NCBI GenBank assembly: GCA_015680685.1
Contig: MNCI01008018.1
Span: 391,453 to 455,452, forward strand
Length of the DNA stretch: 64,000 nt
From: Gnetum montanum
Lineage: Eukaryota > Streptophyta > Gnetopsida > Gnetales > Gnetaceae
Reading direction: 5' to 3'
In this document: positions 11,861 to 23,600 of the stretch, piece after piece
Numbering within the stretch: position 1 is the first letter of the stretch
Layout: each line of letters starts with the position of its first letter
Made by a program: the position numbers and the translations under genes
The notes under the pieces: model-generated
Seen by the model: only the letters and a program-made list of their open reading frames with translations
Database searches by the model: none
Told to the model about the DNA's origin: nothing

Positions 11861-12104
11861 TCATGTCAATCCAAGGCCCATGATGGACATAGCAGATGTT
11901 ATTTCACACTTACTAGTGATCTTGCAAGCACCTTGTATGTTGTGACTTTCATTCTCATTCTTAGATTCTTCTTTAAATCATTTCTCTTCATGAGTGTCAT
12001 ACTCCTTGCTGAAACAAGATTTTGAGTCTCCATGTTGTTTTTCCTTTTTTTTATTGCAGGATGGACTAATATACCCTTTTCTTGACAATTGAAGATTGTT
12101 CTAT

Positions 12105-12250
12105 TCCTTCAACTAATTCTCCAACTAATACATCAACTAATCTTTAACTAATACCTTGACTAATTCATTGACTGATAATCAATTGATACTGATACAACAA
12201 CTGATTCTCTAACTAATTTAACTACATTAACTAATTTTAATAATATTTAA
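12105..12250. repeat. Degenerate short-repeat tract (CAACTAAT-type)
   Basis: Words such as CAACTAATTCT, CAACTAATAC, TAACTAATACC and CTAACTAATTT recur about every 10-16 bases. The period is irregular. It looks like a decayed minisatellite or low-complexity tract. The stretch 12250-12894 beyond it holds nothing recognised. Confidence 0.45.
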
Positions 12251-12894
12251 TGACATCATATAATTTTAGTAATATATTATATTATATAATTCTTAATGAC
12301 CTTTCTACCCCTCTTAAGAACACTGACGCTGACAGTGTAATTACTAACATGCCATAGTGATCTTAAGATTATCTATAAGGGTTATGCACTAAATTTTAAA
12401 GCTCAAAAGGTTGAATTTATGATATTAGCAAATTATTAGACATACATATGATAAATTTAACCTTACCATTGAGTTCATAAGGGTGAAAAATGTTGGAAAT
12501 GACTATTCATATGTTGAAAATGGACATCGTATGCTTGAGTGATGCCACAATTAAACTTTTGAGGATCTCGAGGCACTATATTGGGCAAGGAGTAAAAACT
12601 AATTTTTGGGGTTCCCTAGGCTAGATCTGACTTGACTGTTGACTCCAAAAGTTGAAATCTATAAGAAATGACTTTTCATTTTCCAAAAAAGTCTTATGAA
12701 ATCAAAAGTTATGGCTTTTGGAGTTTAAGACCTTTAGCACTAAAAACAAGATTTCCTGAGAGGTCACCCATCCCAATTCTACTCTAGAGCAAGCACACTT
12801 AATTATAGAACTTTTATCCCTTTTGTTACCAAGGCACCAATTTAAATTTTTTTAAAATATTTGTGCACATTCTTAATTTAAATTAAAAATTAAT

Positions 12895-13674
12895 NNNNNN
12901 NNNNNNNNNNNNNNNNNNNNNNNNNNNNNNNNNNNNNNNNNNNNNNNNNNNNNNNNNNNNNNNNNNNNNNNNNNNNNNNNNNNNNNNNNNNNNNNNNNNN
13001 NNNNNNNNNNNNNNNNNNNNNNNNNNNNNNNNNNNNNNNNNNNNNNNNNNNNNNNNNNNNNNNNNNNNNNNNNNNNNNNNNNNNNNNNNNNNNNNNNNNN
13101 NNNNNNNNNNNNNNNNNNNNNNNNNNNNNNNNNNNNNNNNNNNNNNNNNNNNNNNNNNNNNNNNNNNNNNNNNNNNNNNNNNNNNNNNNNNNNNNNNNNN
13201 NNNNNNNNNNNNNNNNNNNNNNNNNNNNNNNNNNNNNNNNNNNNNNNNNNNNNNNNNNNNNNNNNNNNNNNNNNNNNNNNNNNNNNNNNNNNNNNNNNNN
13301 NNNNNNNNNNNNNNNNNNNNNNNNNNNNNNNNNNNNNNNNNNNNNNNNNNNNNNNNNNNNNNNNNNNNNNNNNNNNNNNNNNNNNNNNNNNNNNNNNNNN
13401 NNNNNNNNNNNNNNNNNNNNNNNNNNNNNNNNNNNNNNNNNNNNNNNNNNNNNNNNNNNNNNNNNNNNNNNNNNNNNNNNNNNNNNNNNNNNNNNNNNNN
13501 NNNNNNNNNNNNNNNNNNNNNNNNNNNNNNNNNNNNNNNNNNNNNNNNNNNNNNNNNNNNNNNNNNNNNNNNNNNNNNNNNNNNNNNNNNNNNNNNNNNN
13601 NNNNNNNNNNNNNNNNNNNNNNNNNNNNNNNNNNNNNNNNNNNNNNNNNNNNNNNNNNNNNNNNNNNNNNNNNN
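12895..13674. other. Assembly gap (780 N)
   Basis: A run of N separates the region with the CCR4 pseudogene from the Ty3 remnant. The true length is unknown; any 5' half of the downstream Ty3 element could be hidden here. Confidence 0.99.
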
Positions 13675-13689
13675 AAATAGATTTTTAAA

Positions 13690-13812
13690 GTCAGTGGGGG
13701 TAGGGGTTTGAACCCTTAACCTCCCACTTAAATATTTTTTATAAATAAATTATTATTTCATCATTTTTTTAAAGCTGGGGGTTGGGGTTTGAACCCACAA
13801 CCTCCCACTTAA
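13690..13812. repeat. Two copies of a GGTTTGAACCC box
   Basis: GGGGTTTGAACCC followed by AACCTCCCACTTAAA occurs at about 13699 and again at about 13784, roughly 83 bases apart. The box resembles a tRNA T-arm (GGTTCGAAYCC), so a tRNA-derived SINE relic is conceivable, but no A box or tRNA fold was seen. Confidence 0.4.
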
Positions 13813-14027
13813 AATATTTAAATCTTTTATTATTATTTTATTCCACCTTGCCTTGATAATTGATGTAGTGGTTCAGCTGATGACAAGGTAGGGGTTTGGT
13901 ATGAGTAAATGGCAATTCTAAGTTGATTTTTGATCCTAAATTTTTGACATTTTTTTAAAAATAATTATTAATAATAATTTGATATTATTTTAATGCATGT
14001 ATAATGAGAAACTTTAAACATAATGAT

Positions 14028-15660
14028 AGATACATCTAATTATGCTTTGGGAGTCATGCTTACACAGTTGGATGATAACAAACATCCATATTAAATCCAC
14101 TGTGCAAGCCAAAGCATTGTGGATGCACAGCTAAATTATACCACAGTAGAGAAAAAATTAATGGCAATGATGTATGCTCTTGAAAGGTTCAGGCACTATG
14201 TGCTTGGTTATAAAGTATTTGTGCACACAAACCACAGTGCCATCCACTGCCTGATAAATAAGCCAACAATGAACCACTGTATCATATGGTGGCTTGTGAT
14301 TTTGTAGAAATTTGATCTCACAATGGTAAATCAGAAAGGAATTGAGAATTTGATCATTAACCACCTCTCTCAGTTAAGATGGGATAACAAAGAGGAGGAG
14401 AGCCCACTCTCTGATCAATTTCGAGATGAACTCCTCTTTACAAGAGCAATAAATAACCAAATGCCCACTGAATCAAAATGGTACAATGGCATCCTCACTT
14501 ACCTTCTTACTCAAGAAATTCCATAAGGTCTAGACTTTAGGAAGAGACAATAGTTTCTTCATCAGGCAAAGTACTTCATAGAAATCAATGGATACCTCTA
14601 CAAGGTGTGCACTGATGGCATAGTTTGATGGTATGTCCCTAATGCAAATCAACTACATGTTCTCCAGGATGCTCACAAAGGCCCTTGCAAAGGCCACTAT
14701 GTAGGGAAATGTATGGCCATAAAAATCTTGATGGTAGAATACTATTGGCCTACAATTTTCATGAATGCCCACTAGTTTGTCCAATCTTGTGAACGTTGTT
14801 AAAGAGATGGTGGGATGATCACTCAAATGGAGGATCCTCAATAGCAGATTCAACCATTGAAGCCCTTTGATATATGGAACATTGACTTCATGGGTTCCAT
14901 CACACCCATGTTCAATGGAAAGGTATATATCATCATACTAGTTGACTACTACATCAAATGGGAAAAATTAGCAGCCATCACCAATTTTACATCATCCACT
15001 GCTACTAGATTTATTCAACAAAATGTTGTAAACAAGTTTGAGGTGCCATGTGCACTAATTGTTGACAATGGAACTAACTTTACAAGTGTCACCTTTCGAA
15101 AACTTATGGAATGCTTGGGGGTCAAACATAAACTAACACCCTATCATCCCCAAGCCAATGGTCAAGCAAAGGTAACTAACATGGAGATTACAAAGATTCT
15201 AATAAGAACCATAAGCAAATATAGGAAAGACTAGAGCACAAAACTCAACAATGCCCTTTGGGCCTACCACTCAACATGGAAACTTCCTATTGGCTATTCT
15301 CCCTCTGAGATAGTGTACGGAAAAATTTCAATGCTCCCAATTCAATTTGAGCTTTGTACACTCTTAATAGCCTATGATCTAAATCTTGACCTAAGTCTAG
15401 CATAAAAAGAAAGACTGATCAACCTCAATGTGCTACATGAAAATCAATTAGTGGCCTTATCTTTGAATGAAGTACACAAGGCATTCAACAAGCGCAATGT
15501 CATGACCTTAGAATATGGAAATTAAAACTTCAACCGAGAGATAAGGTTCTCTATTGAAATCCCACACACATACCTCAAAAGACAAAATTCCAAATGTTGT
15601 GAGAGGGACCTTATATAGTTTATCAAACATTTTCCTTTGGGGCCATGTTAATCTAAAAAC
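14028..15660 (+). pseudogene. Ty3 (Tat/Athila-like) RNase H and integrase relic
   Basis: Starts inside the RNase H domain (DTSNYALGVMLTQLD, then NYTTVEKKLMAMMYALERFR at about 14134 and FVHTNHSAIHCL at 14218). The integrase follows, with an HHCC zinc finger (HKGPCKGHYVG then CERC), a core with IDFMGSI (about 14881) and VDNGTNFTS (about 15062), and the NGQAKVTNMEITKIL segment around the third acidic residue. A C-terminal part runs to about 15650. No chromodomain is visible, which fits the non-chromovirus branch. Reverse transcriptase and everything upstream are absent or lie beyond the N gap. About ten stops show it is dead. Confidence 0.8.
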
Positions 15661-17340
15661 CTGAGAGCCCAAATAAAAGGTAGTTGGTCAACATCTAACA
15701 AGTAAAGATTTTCTATGAGCCCAAGTAAGCAATTGCAACAAATACCTCAATGGATGGACAACCACGTTCAATTTTTTGGATCTCCTCCTATCAACATAGT
15801 CATGGGGGAGATGGCCATCCATGCTAACCACATACACATGGCTCTTCAGTTTTTCACTTTTTGTTTTACACATTTTTGTTTAATACTTTGTTGATTTTTA
15901 CCTTTTTCTTTATTTTTTTCTTCTATTGGTTTTCTCAATTTTTGTTACAACATTGTTAGTACATTTTAACTTTCTTGATTATTTTATACCTTTTTATATT
16001 CTATATTTTACTTTATTTTTTACATATGACCTATCACTATTTTTGCTAATAAAAATGCTTTATTACCATAGGACACAATGCCACTGTTGCTATTTACTAA
16101 TGATGGTTTGTGCTTAATGTTGTGATTATCAATGTTTGGTTTCTATTTTTGAATTCTAATATCTGATGACTATGACATGGTTTATTTTTCATGGAATAAG
16201 TAGTGAGTCCACAACATCCACTCATTCACAAACTCTATGGTTTTCCTTGTTTTGGAAGTTTAAGGTCCCTTCCATAAAAGAAACTTTTAATAAATTGATG
16301 ACCTTGGTAGTTTCTGAAATTGGAAAGGATTCAAAGGTTTGTACAGGGTGTGACTTCAAGAGGACTTAAATACTCTTTGTACTCTTCTACTTACTTGGGT
16401 TCTTGAGTGTTTTCATTGACTTCTTACCATTCGATGTCAACCACTACAAGAAGTCAAATCAAGCCTTTACATGGTGTGGTTCCCATCCAAAAAGAAGAAG
16501 AAAAAAACAAAAAAAAAAACACAAAAATAAAAATAAAAAAACATGATGGAAATTCAAACCACACCCCTTAGACAAATAAATGGGCTACAAGCACTAGTTA
16601 TGTTACTAGAAAGACATGTTACCCATGCCTAAAGGTCCCCTCTAACTAAGGCCCTCTCTCACTTTCTACTTCTCTTTTCTTCTCTTTATGGAATGGTGGT
16701 TGTTTTGTGGGAGCACTCTTATGTCTTGAGGGGGTTGATTGATCTTGGAGTGGCGATGTGAAGTCACTGAAAGAGGCTAGTTTTGGTCTAGACTATGGAT
16801 GGATCTTCTTAGGTCATTTTAAACACAAATTTCGCAAGGGACTTCTTATGACCTCAATTCAATATTCCATCCCACCTTCTCAGTCATCCATCTATGATAC
16901 CATAATTCACCTCACTATTGGTTTCTATGTTATGCTCAATGTCTTAGTTTGATGTGTTGGAATTCTTGGATAAATTCTTCTAGGTTGATTTTTAACTTTT
17001 CATGATCATTAAATCAACTATGGGGCCCATAGACTCCTTAGTTGAGGTTATGCAAGGGAAAAAAAGGCATGTGCTACTATAGGGAGGACCCACTTGCATA
17101 TCTTTTAGTTTGGGTAGTTAAGTCTCTTACCTTAGACATTGTTACAATCTTATCTTTTGCATATTCCATCGTGTATCCCACTCATTGCTCAAACTTTCAT
17201 TACAGTCATTCTCCAAACCATTCTCTCAATTTTCTATAATATCTGAACTTCAACATCCTCTTCTATTATTCTCATCATGTTTGTGGATTTTTTGGCTTTC
17301 ATTTGACCCTAATTTCATTCAAAAATTCCTTGTATTTTGG
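15661..17340. other. Ty3 3' flank and unassigned DNA
   Basis: Downstream of the integrase there is no further domain. An A-rich tract (16492-16542) is broken by single C, G or T bases. A G-rich word GAGGGGG near 16729 followed by TTGATTGATC could be a polypurine tract plus LTR start, but no partner LTR was found. Open frames here are short and composition-driven. Confidence 0.4.
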
Positions 17341-17343
17341 AAG

Positions 17344-17480
17344 TTTGACCAAAGTCAACAAAAGTCAACATTGGTCAACAACCGCGTCGAATAGGCCTAG
17401 TCAATGTAGCTAACCCTGTTGACTGGATCCCGTCAACTAGGCCCAGTCAATGCATGCTAAAAAATCTATATATACCATCG
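17344..17480 (+). promoter_or_regulatory. W-box-rich promoter-like segment with TATA box
   Basis: Eight TTGAC or GTCAA cores occur within about 110 bases (17344-17452), in both orientations, including GTCAACAAAAGTCAAC and GTTGACTGG. TTGAC(C/T) is the core of the plant W-box bound by WRKY factors. A TATA-like CTATATATACC lies 15-25 bases further on. It sits about 450 bases upstream of a decayed ORF starting at 17931, so an LTR U3 region is the likely context. Activity is inferred, not shown. Confidence 0.4.
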
Positions 17481-17930
17481 CATACTTTGCAATTGTTTAT
17501 CATTTGCTTCATAACAAGAGGGAAGTTTTTTCCATTTTTTAGAGTCCAAAACCTTCTAGAGCCCATAACTTTCTAACCGTTTGTCCAAATCACTCTATTT
17601 TTTATCCTATAGTTACTAGAGGCAAGCTCTTACTCGTGGGGGCTTCAAACCTTAATTTTTTTTATAAAATTTTTTGAAAATTTTTCTAACTTCTCCAAAG
17701 GATTAATGAATATAACAATATGAAACCATCAATTTTTGAGATTTAACCCTTCTAACACCCTTTGGAATGACTTATTAACATTAAAACACATATATAATAA
17801 TGATTAAAATTGATTAAATTATCCATAATTGCAACTTAGCCAAGTGTAACTATTCCAAGGATATAAGATATCCCAATTGTTTCATGTTATACAATAATTG
17901 CTAACGCATGGTCATTTTGTGATTATAGAT

Positions 17931-20770
17931 GGCACCAAGACCAACATGACTTCAGGAGGGAGGACCATCACAACCAAGGGAGAAATGGCCTATAACTGGA
18001 AGGGGCCAATAAGAACAGGCCCAAGATCAACTAGAAGAAAACCATGCAAAGGGACCTCTTCAAGAGGAGCCCGAAGTGGAGTCTGTTTGACAGATTCCTG
18101 AAGAAGAAGTTGTAATAGAACAATCATAGCTTGGGAAAGCACTAGGATGCATATGGAGGCTTGAATTCACACTAACACAAGCTACCTCAACATCATCAAC
18201 CCCATGATATCAAATGCTCATATCTTCAGGAATTGAACTTCAAGTCATTTTTAGAGCATGCTCTAGTAGAGGTGAAAACACAATTGCAAACCTCTCCCAT
18301 GTGGCCAGTCATCACTTCCAGAAGGAAGTGGTACATGAAAGAGATATGCCTCTTCTAAAATAATAGAAGGGCAAGCTCCACAATGAAGATCAAGAACATT
18401 CAAGTGTCCTACTTAGCTGAAGTTATCACGTAAGTTCTTGGGTTTCCTAATTCTAGGACACAACTGGCAAAGCTATCTATGCAAGCTGACCTTGAGGCCA
18501 AAAAGGAGTGGAACTAGTAGTGTTAAAAGGTCAACCATAAGGAATTCAATGCGCTCACACCAGCAGAACACGTATACTTCAAGATAGTAGCCTATCACCT
18601 TAATCTGATGGTGAGTCCTAGCAAGGTGACTGCTTTTTTCACCTGAGCATGCACTACACTAAGTGGGAGATTTTTGATGAACCTTCCAAAATTGATTTAT
18701 TCAGAGATCAAAGAAAATGAACATGGATGAAAACCCTACCTTTTCCATGCCTCATTAGGAAACTTTACAAAAGGGCAATGATCATCCACTATGCAAATGA
18801 CATAATCAAGCATGCTCCTATAGCGTCATGGTCTAAAATGATGAAGGACAATACACCTTCCATGTCCAAAGAATGGGAACAATAGTCACCACCTCTATTA
18901 CCTACTCAAGCAACAATGTTGAAGGCCCATGCAACCATTAAGCACTTGTGTGATATCCAAGAACAACTCTTGCTTAAGTAGAAGCAGCATGCAAGAATGA
19001 GTGCTAAAGACCCATCTGTATATTAACCCTTGATGAGTCACCTTAATGAGGTGGCTCAAACAATTAACTATATGGAAAGAGGTGGACTGATATTCTCTAT
19101 CCAACAAACACAATTACCCACGAGATTGAATCCCAATGCCCAAGAGGTAATGGTATCTCTATCTCAACACCATTTATTCTCAGAAATCTCTAGGAATGTT
19201 GCTTCCTTTTTGGTGTATTTAGAGGAAGGTGAGGGGGCAACTATATTGGTGATGCAACATCAAGGGTAAGAGACTACTACTAAATTAGTTGCTGACCAAA
19301 TCGCTAAAGCACTTAATGCACCTATGGCATCCATACCAAATGTATCTGCACTTTAAGATGTGTAGATGTCCATAGGCATGATCAATGAAAGATTGAGTGT
19401 AATGCAGCACAAAGAGCTACTAGATCAACTAGTGGGGACTTGGCAATTGATTCTGAATATCTTCAGTTTTTCAAAAAACATTACTATAACCCAATCAAGG
19501 CTATTGGAAGCAAAGGGCAAGTGCATCATCCTAGAAGGACAACTTAAAACTGCTCAAGCACAAAACCAATTCTTGGTGGCAAAAGTTGTTGAACTACATG
19601 CTTTTTTTGCTGATCCAACACTCCTCAACCTAATAATAACTATAGATGAAGCTTTTTAACAACTTTAAGAATGATTAAAACAAGCTAAGGAGGAAATGAT
19701 GATGGCCATCTTCAACTAGTCCATAGTGGAAGAAAAAACCTACTCAACTCAAAAGGATGTTTCAAATGTGCCAAGAAAACAAATCACTGACCACAAAAAA
19801 TCATCATCTACATAATGTTAATGCACCAAAACAACAGATGCAAGAATTCATTCATCAATAGTAGGAGCAACTCGCTAGGGTAAACATGAAATTAAGGAAA
19901 TTGGCCATGGAGAATCGTAATTTGTCTATGGAGAATCGTAATTTGTCTATGGAGGAAGTCCAAGCCTTATACCAAAAATCTGTCATTGAGATTGCCACAT
20001 GGAAAAATGAGGCTCTTAAATTTGAAAGAGTCAAGAATCACTATAGAGATCAAGTTGGCCTGCAAAAGGAAGTAAATGAGAAGCATATTTAAATGGCTAA
20101 GGAAAAAGTAAACAAGGCCCTTCAGCAACTCCAACAAGGAAGAGAGGTGTGGAAGCCCATCATTAATGTCACAAATGCTTATAACAAAGTAGAGATCCAC
20201 CTAAAGGAGTTTCAAATTGAAGAAATGACAAAGTATATGGAATTGACCAATTTTAACTATGCAAACCTGGTGATGTTGTCTACCAAATAGCCATAGTCAG
20301 AACTCAAAAAGTAGGTGGCCAACTCGTACTTGCTATATGAGGCAGAGTTCAAGCACCATAAGGACACCAAGCAAAAGCTTGAGATGGCAAATGCTAAACT
20401 TAAAGTTCTTAGGGCACAGTTCACAAATCAATGATTAACTACTGAGAACTTGGCCAAGAGAATGAATTACTACCATGAGTTGAAAGATGTAGTCAGAGCA
20501 TTCTACATTGAGTACAAACAATTCGTTGCTTAATTTATCAATGCTAAGGAGCTATTTCTAGATGTTTCTTGTCCTTGGAATGTATCCATTTTGATCCACC
20601 TTGAAGAAGCTATCTGGACTATGCACAATCCCAGAAGTAAGGAGGAGAAAGCATTGTTGAAAGCTTTTTGCCTCCAACCAAAAGTTGCAGCAGCAATAGG
20701 ATAGTCATGGTTGCCTCAACTACGACACGCATCTAAAGCCAATGAAGGTCCTTCAGAGCCTCAATAACCT
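17931..20770 (+). pseudogene. Decayed coiled-coil ORF (gag/ORF1-like) of a Ty3 element
   Basis: An ATG (MAPRPT) follows an acceptor-like GTGATTATAG. Downstream, broken frames contain a LTPAEHVYFKIVAYHLNLMV stretch (about 18555), MNLPKLIYSEI (about 18675), and from about 19366 strongly helical, charged, coiled-coil-like segments (SRLLEAKGKCIILEGQLK; YNKVEIHLKEFQIEEMTKYM). A perfect 21-base tandem duplication at 19907-19948 encodes MENRNLS twice. The part from 18540 to 18700 loosely recalls the putative plant transposon protein domain found in Tat/Athila ORFs. No retroviral gag motif or CCHC knuckle was seen. Many TAG and TAA stops are present. Function is unassigned. Confidence 0.45.
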
Positions 20771-21022
20771 CCACTACCTAGGACTATCTGATCTTCTCCA
20801 CCACCTTCATGCCATCAAAGGAAGTGTTATCAAAACTTTGCAAAGTCATGGTGTTTAATTTGTTGTCATGAACACCATAATTTTTGTAATGTGTTGATCT
20901 GTACACTCGAGCACTCATTTTTGTCAAGTTAATTTTTTTTTTGAAAGGATCAATCAATAATCCCATACCTTCAAAATTTTGTAAAAAAACTTGAGGATGA
21001 ATTTTCATTCAATCGTGGGCTA

Positions 21023-21916
21023 TGATGAGTTGTGATTGGCCATGTCAACAAGGCCCCATCAACTAGGCCCTGTCGATGCATCGTTTTATGCATTAACTAG
21101 GCCCTATCAATGCAAGATCTATTCTTACCTATAAATACATGCTCACCAACCACATTTATGGTAATAGAATCATAGTAGTAGTAGAGCTCTTACAGTTTTT
21201 CCATTTGAAAGTTAGAATATTTTCCCGAGTGCCCATAGCAAAAGGCATTGAGTGTACAAATATTTATTCGAGCATTGTTGTACCTAAGCAAGACAATGTG
21301 TATGGCAATAAAGATGAGCTTCTTGATAAGCTTTGTAGCATTCTAGATAGTTTAGCTATTTTATTAATGCATTGAACATTTTCAATTATTTATTTAATGT
21401 TTTCCAATAATTAAGCTAAATAAGCTATATAAGCAAGATAAGCTATATAGATTAAATACATAAGTACAACCACTTCGAGTGTAACACGTATTCAATTGGT
21501 AATCCCAATAGAGTTATTGCTTGGTACACCCAATAGTGTAGCACTTGGTAACCTAGTAGTGGATACGTGGGTTCAATACGTGTATAAAAAGTGGGATCGA
21601 ATGCTTATGGTAAGACTAGTTAAAGATCAATTAGTTAGTTAAATAAAATTAGTCATTAAATTACTTTTTCTTTCTCTTCAAGCTCCAAAAAACATAAAAC
21701 ATAAAATGATAAAAATCATATGTCTTGATTACACTTAGCCATACTTGTGTACTTCAAAAGTGTAATTGGGAAGACAACGAATGACCGTTAAGGTAAAATT
21801 CACTTTCTAGAAGACTAGTGCATCGAAAACTAGAGAGTCCATGGAATTCGACTGGATTGTGCATAAGCGCTCCATGATTCATATGGTTGGGTGTAGGGGT
21901 ACCTCGTTGCTCATCA
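21023..21916 (+). mobile_element. LTR of the TGATGAG...CTCATCA family
   Basis: Starts TGATGAG and ends CTCATCA. The last 30 bases (GTGTAGGGGTACCTCGTTG then CTCATCA) match the ends of the LTRs at 48224, 50497, 55631 and 62394. The U3 part has short tandem words (CATCAACTAGGCCC, TTAACTAGGCCC) and a TATA box CTATAAATAC near 21130. No 5-base target duplication is present (GGCTA left, CCAAC right) and no tRNA-Asp primer site follows, so it is not a simple solo LTR. A GTGGGCTA word just upstream could be a weak polypurine tract, making it a 3' LTR. Confidence 0.65.
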
Positions 21917-21969
21917 CCAACCAATCCATACAACTAAATAGTGAACTCCCATGGTGGCTAATGCCACAG

Positions 21970-23210
21970 CTTATTCCTCACATCCAATAAATGACAACCA
22001 AAGAGCCTCAACCAAGCATAGGAAGAAGCCTAAGCAAAAGCCCAATAATAAAGAAGATAAGCAAGCCAAGGCATAGAATGAAGTGGATCCACCAAAGCCC
22101 ACTCCTATATCATATGTGTCCATAACCTTATCAACCCAGGTTACTTCAACAAGTAATCCATGGGAGGACCCCAAAAGCCAAGAAAGAAAGAAAGAGAAAA
22201 AGCCACAACAACCTAAGGTTGAAGTACACATTTTTGGGTGCATGTAGGAAGTAAAGAAAAACTAGGATGACAAGCCCATGGCCAACAATAAAAGCTTCCT
22301 CAGTGTGATGGAATAGGTCAAGCAATCTCTCAAACAAAAGAACACTTGTATAATTTGATTATGAATTCCATTACACATGATGAGTTGATAGTCAAAATGT
22401 TAACATCCATCCCCACTAGTGAGGACATCCCTGCTAACGAGAAATCCATCCATGCAATGATGGTTCTTTCTTCACCAAGGAAGAAGAAGTCAACATCACT
22501 AGTGTTTCATGCTAATGAGGTCAAGACTAGTCCCTAAAATGGCAAAGTAACAAGAGATCCTCTTTTCATCAATAGATGATTAGGCCAATATAAGATGCAC
22601 CGAGTGCATGTAGACAATGGCACTACAATTAACATTATCCAAAGTACCATTGTTAAGTGCTTAGGCTTAACAAAGCAAATACAACATAAAATAATTGTAG
22701 CTCTCAAGTCCTTTAATAGATCATGGGTTGCTGTTAAGGGGTAAATCTCATTAGACTTTATGGCAAGGGAGTAGTTCCCCACAACTACAGATTTCTTGGT
22801 GGTAAAGAAAATACTAGGATTTAACCTTATCTTGTGAAGACCTTGGTTGCCTCAACTATGAGTCATATCTTCATCCATCCACCAAGAGATTCACCTTCCT
22901 TATGAGGAAGGTGAAATAGTCATTCACAATGATAATGCAGTTCTCCTAACCATTAACAACATGCATATATAGCATGGATCTAAAGTGGAGTTTTAGGAAG
23001 AAGCTCCTAGCTACGAAGTCAAGTGGCTTGAGAGAGAGGAGAAAGCCAAAGATGCAAACAATGGGTGATAGGACATGCTATGGGATGAACTTCCCTTTAA
23101 CATTATCAGTGAAGGGTATGGTGAGTACAAACTTATGCAAAATAGGCCTTATACATTTCCTAACCCTTCTAAGATTAGGAAAAATTTCCACAAGTGATGT
23201 GCACCACTAA
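21970..23210 (+). pseudogene. Tat-type Ty3 gag tail and aspartic protease relic
   Basis: A lysine- and proline-rich segment (about 21970-22240) leads to the protease. The active-site loop reads VHVDNGTTINII with DNGT at 22613-22624, where D-S/T/G-G is usual. It continues with VKCLGLTKQIQ, ILGFNLIL, RPWLPQL and SSSIHQEI; the RPW...HQ series is the signature of Tat-lineage proteases before the linker to RT. A linker (SEGYGEYKLMQNRPYTFPN) ends near 23190, at which point no RT follows. The next Tat RT starts at about 40016 in the same orientation, so the two may be halves of one element. Confidence 0.65.
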
Positions 23211-23461
23211 TCCTTCCACCCCATGCCCTTACGATAGTGTAACCATAAATACTAATAGCCTTTAGCCTAAATTTTCTTTATTGACTTATTGTGCCTTTTT
23301 GTACATTTTTTTAATCTTCTATGCATGTAGCCTAGGAATTTACCTTTATTGAATTTTTATTTATTAAAGCATTTTCCTTTAAAACTAGAAAACCCTTAAA
23401 AACTTTAAAATAGAAAATTGCCAAAAATATAAGTTTCCTTTTAACCTGAGCTCACCGTGGC

Positions 23462-23600
23462 CTAAAATTGACAAAACCCATAGCCTGCCAAGGCCTTAAA
23501 TTAATGTCATGGTCCACTAAGATCTTAAACTAGCACCATGGCCTACCACAGCCTTAAACTGGTGATAAACATACAGCCCACCATGGCTTTAAAATTAGTA
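23462..23600. repeat. 29-bp minisatellite, site 1
   Basis: CTTAAA cores at 23495, 23524 and 23553 are exactly 29 bases apart, each preceded by CCTRCCAAGR-like text and followed by TGGC or AGCACCATGG. Outer units are diverged. Same unit and strand as the array at 43550-43790. Confidence 0.75.

Noticed and set aside
13690-13812. tRNA gene
   Set aside because: Only a T-arm-like box is present; no acceptor stem, anticodon arm or A box could be paired.
16492-16542. A-rich tract as a LINE or retrocopy poly(A) tail
   Set aside because: No coding relic or target duplication adjoins it; interspersed C, G and T bases suggest a low-complexity tract in a Ty3 3' region.
17344-21150. 17.4 kb and 21.0 kb segments as an LTR pair
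   Set aside because: They share short words (TCAACTAGGCCC, TATA boxes) but the sequences after the TATA do not match, and the first lacks a CTCATCA end.
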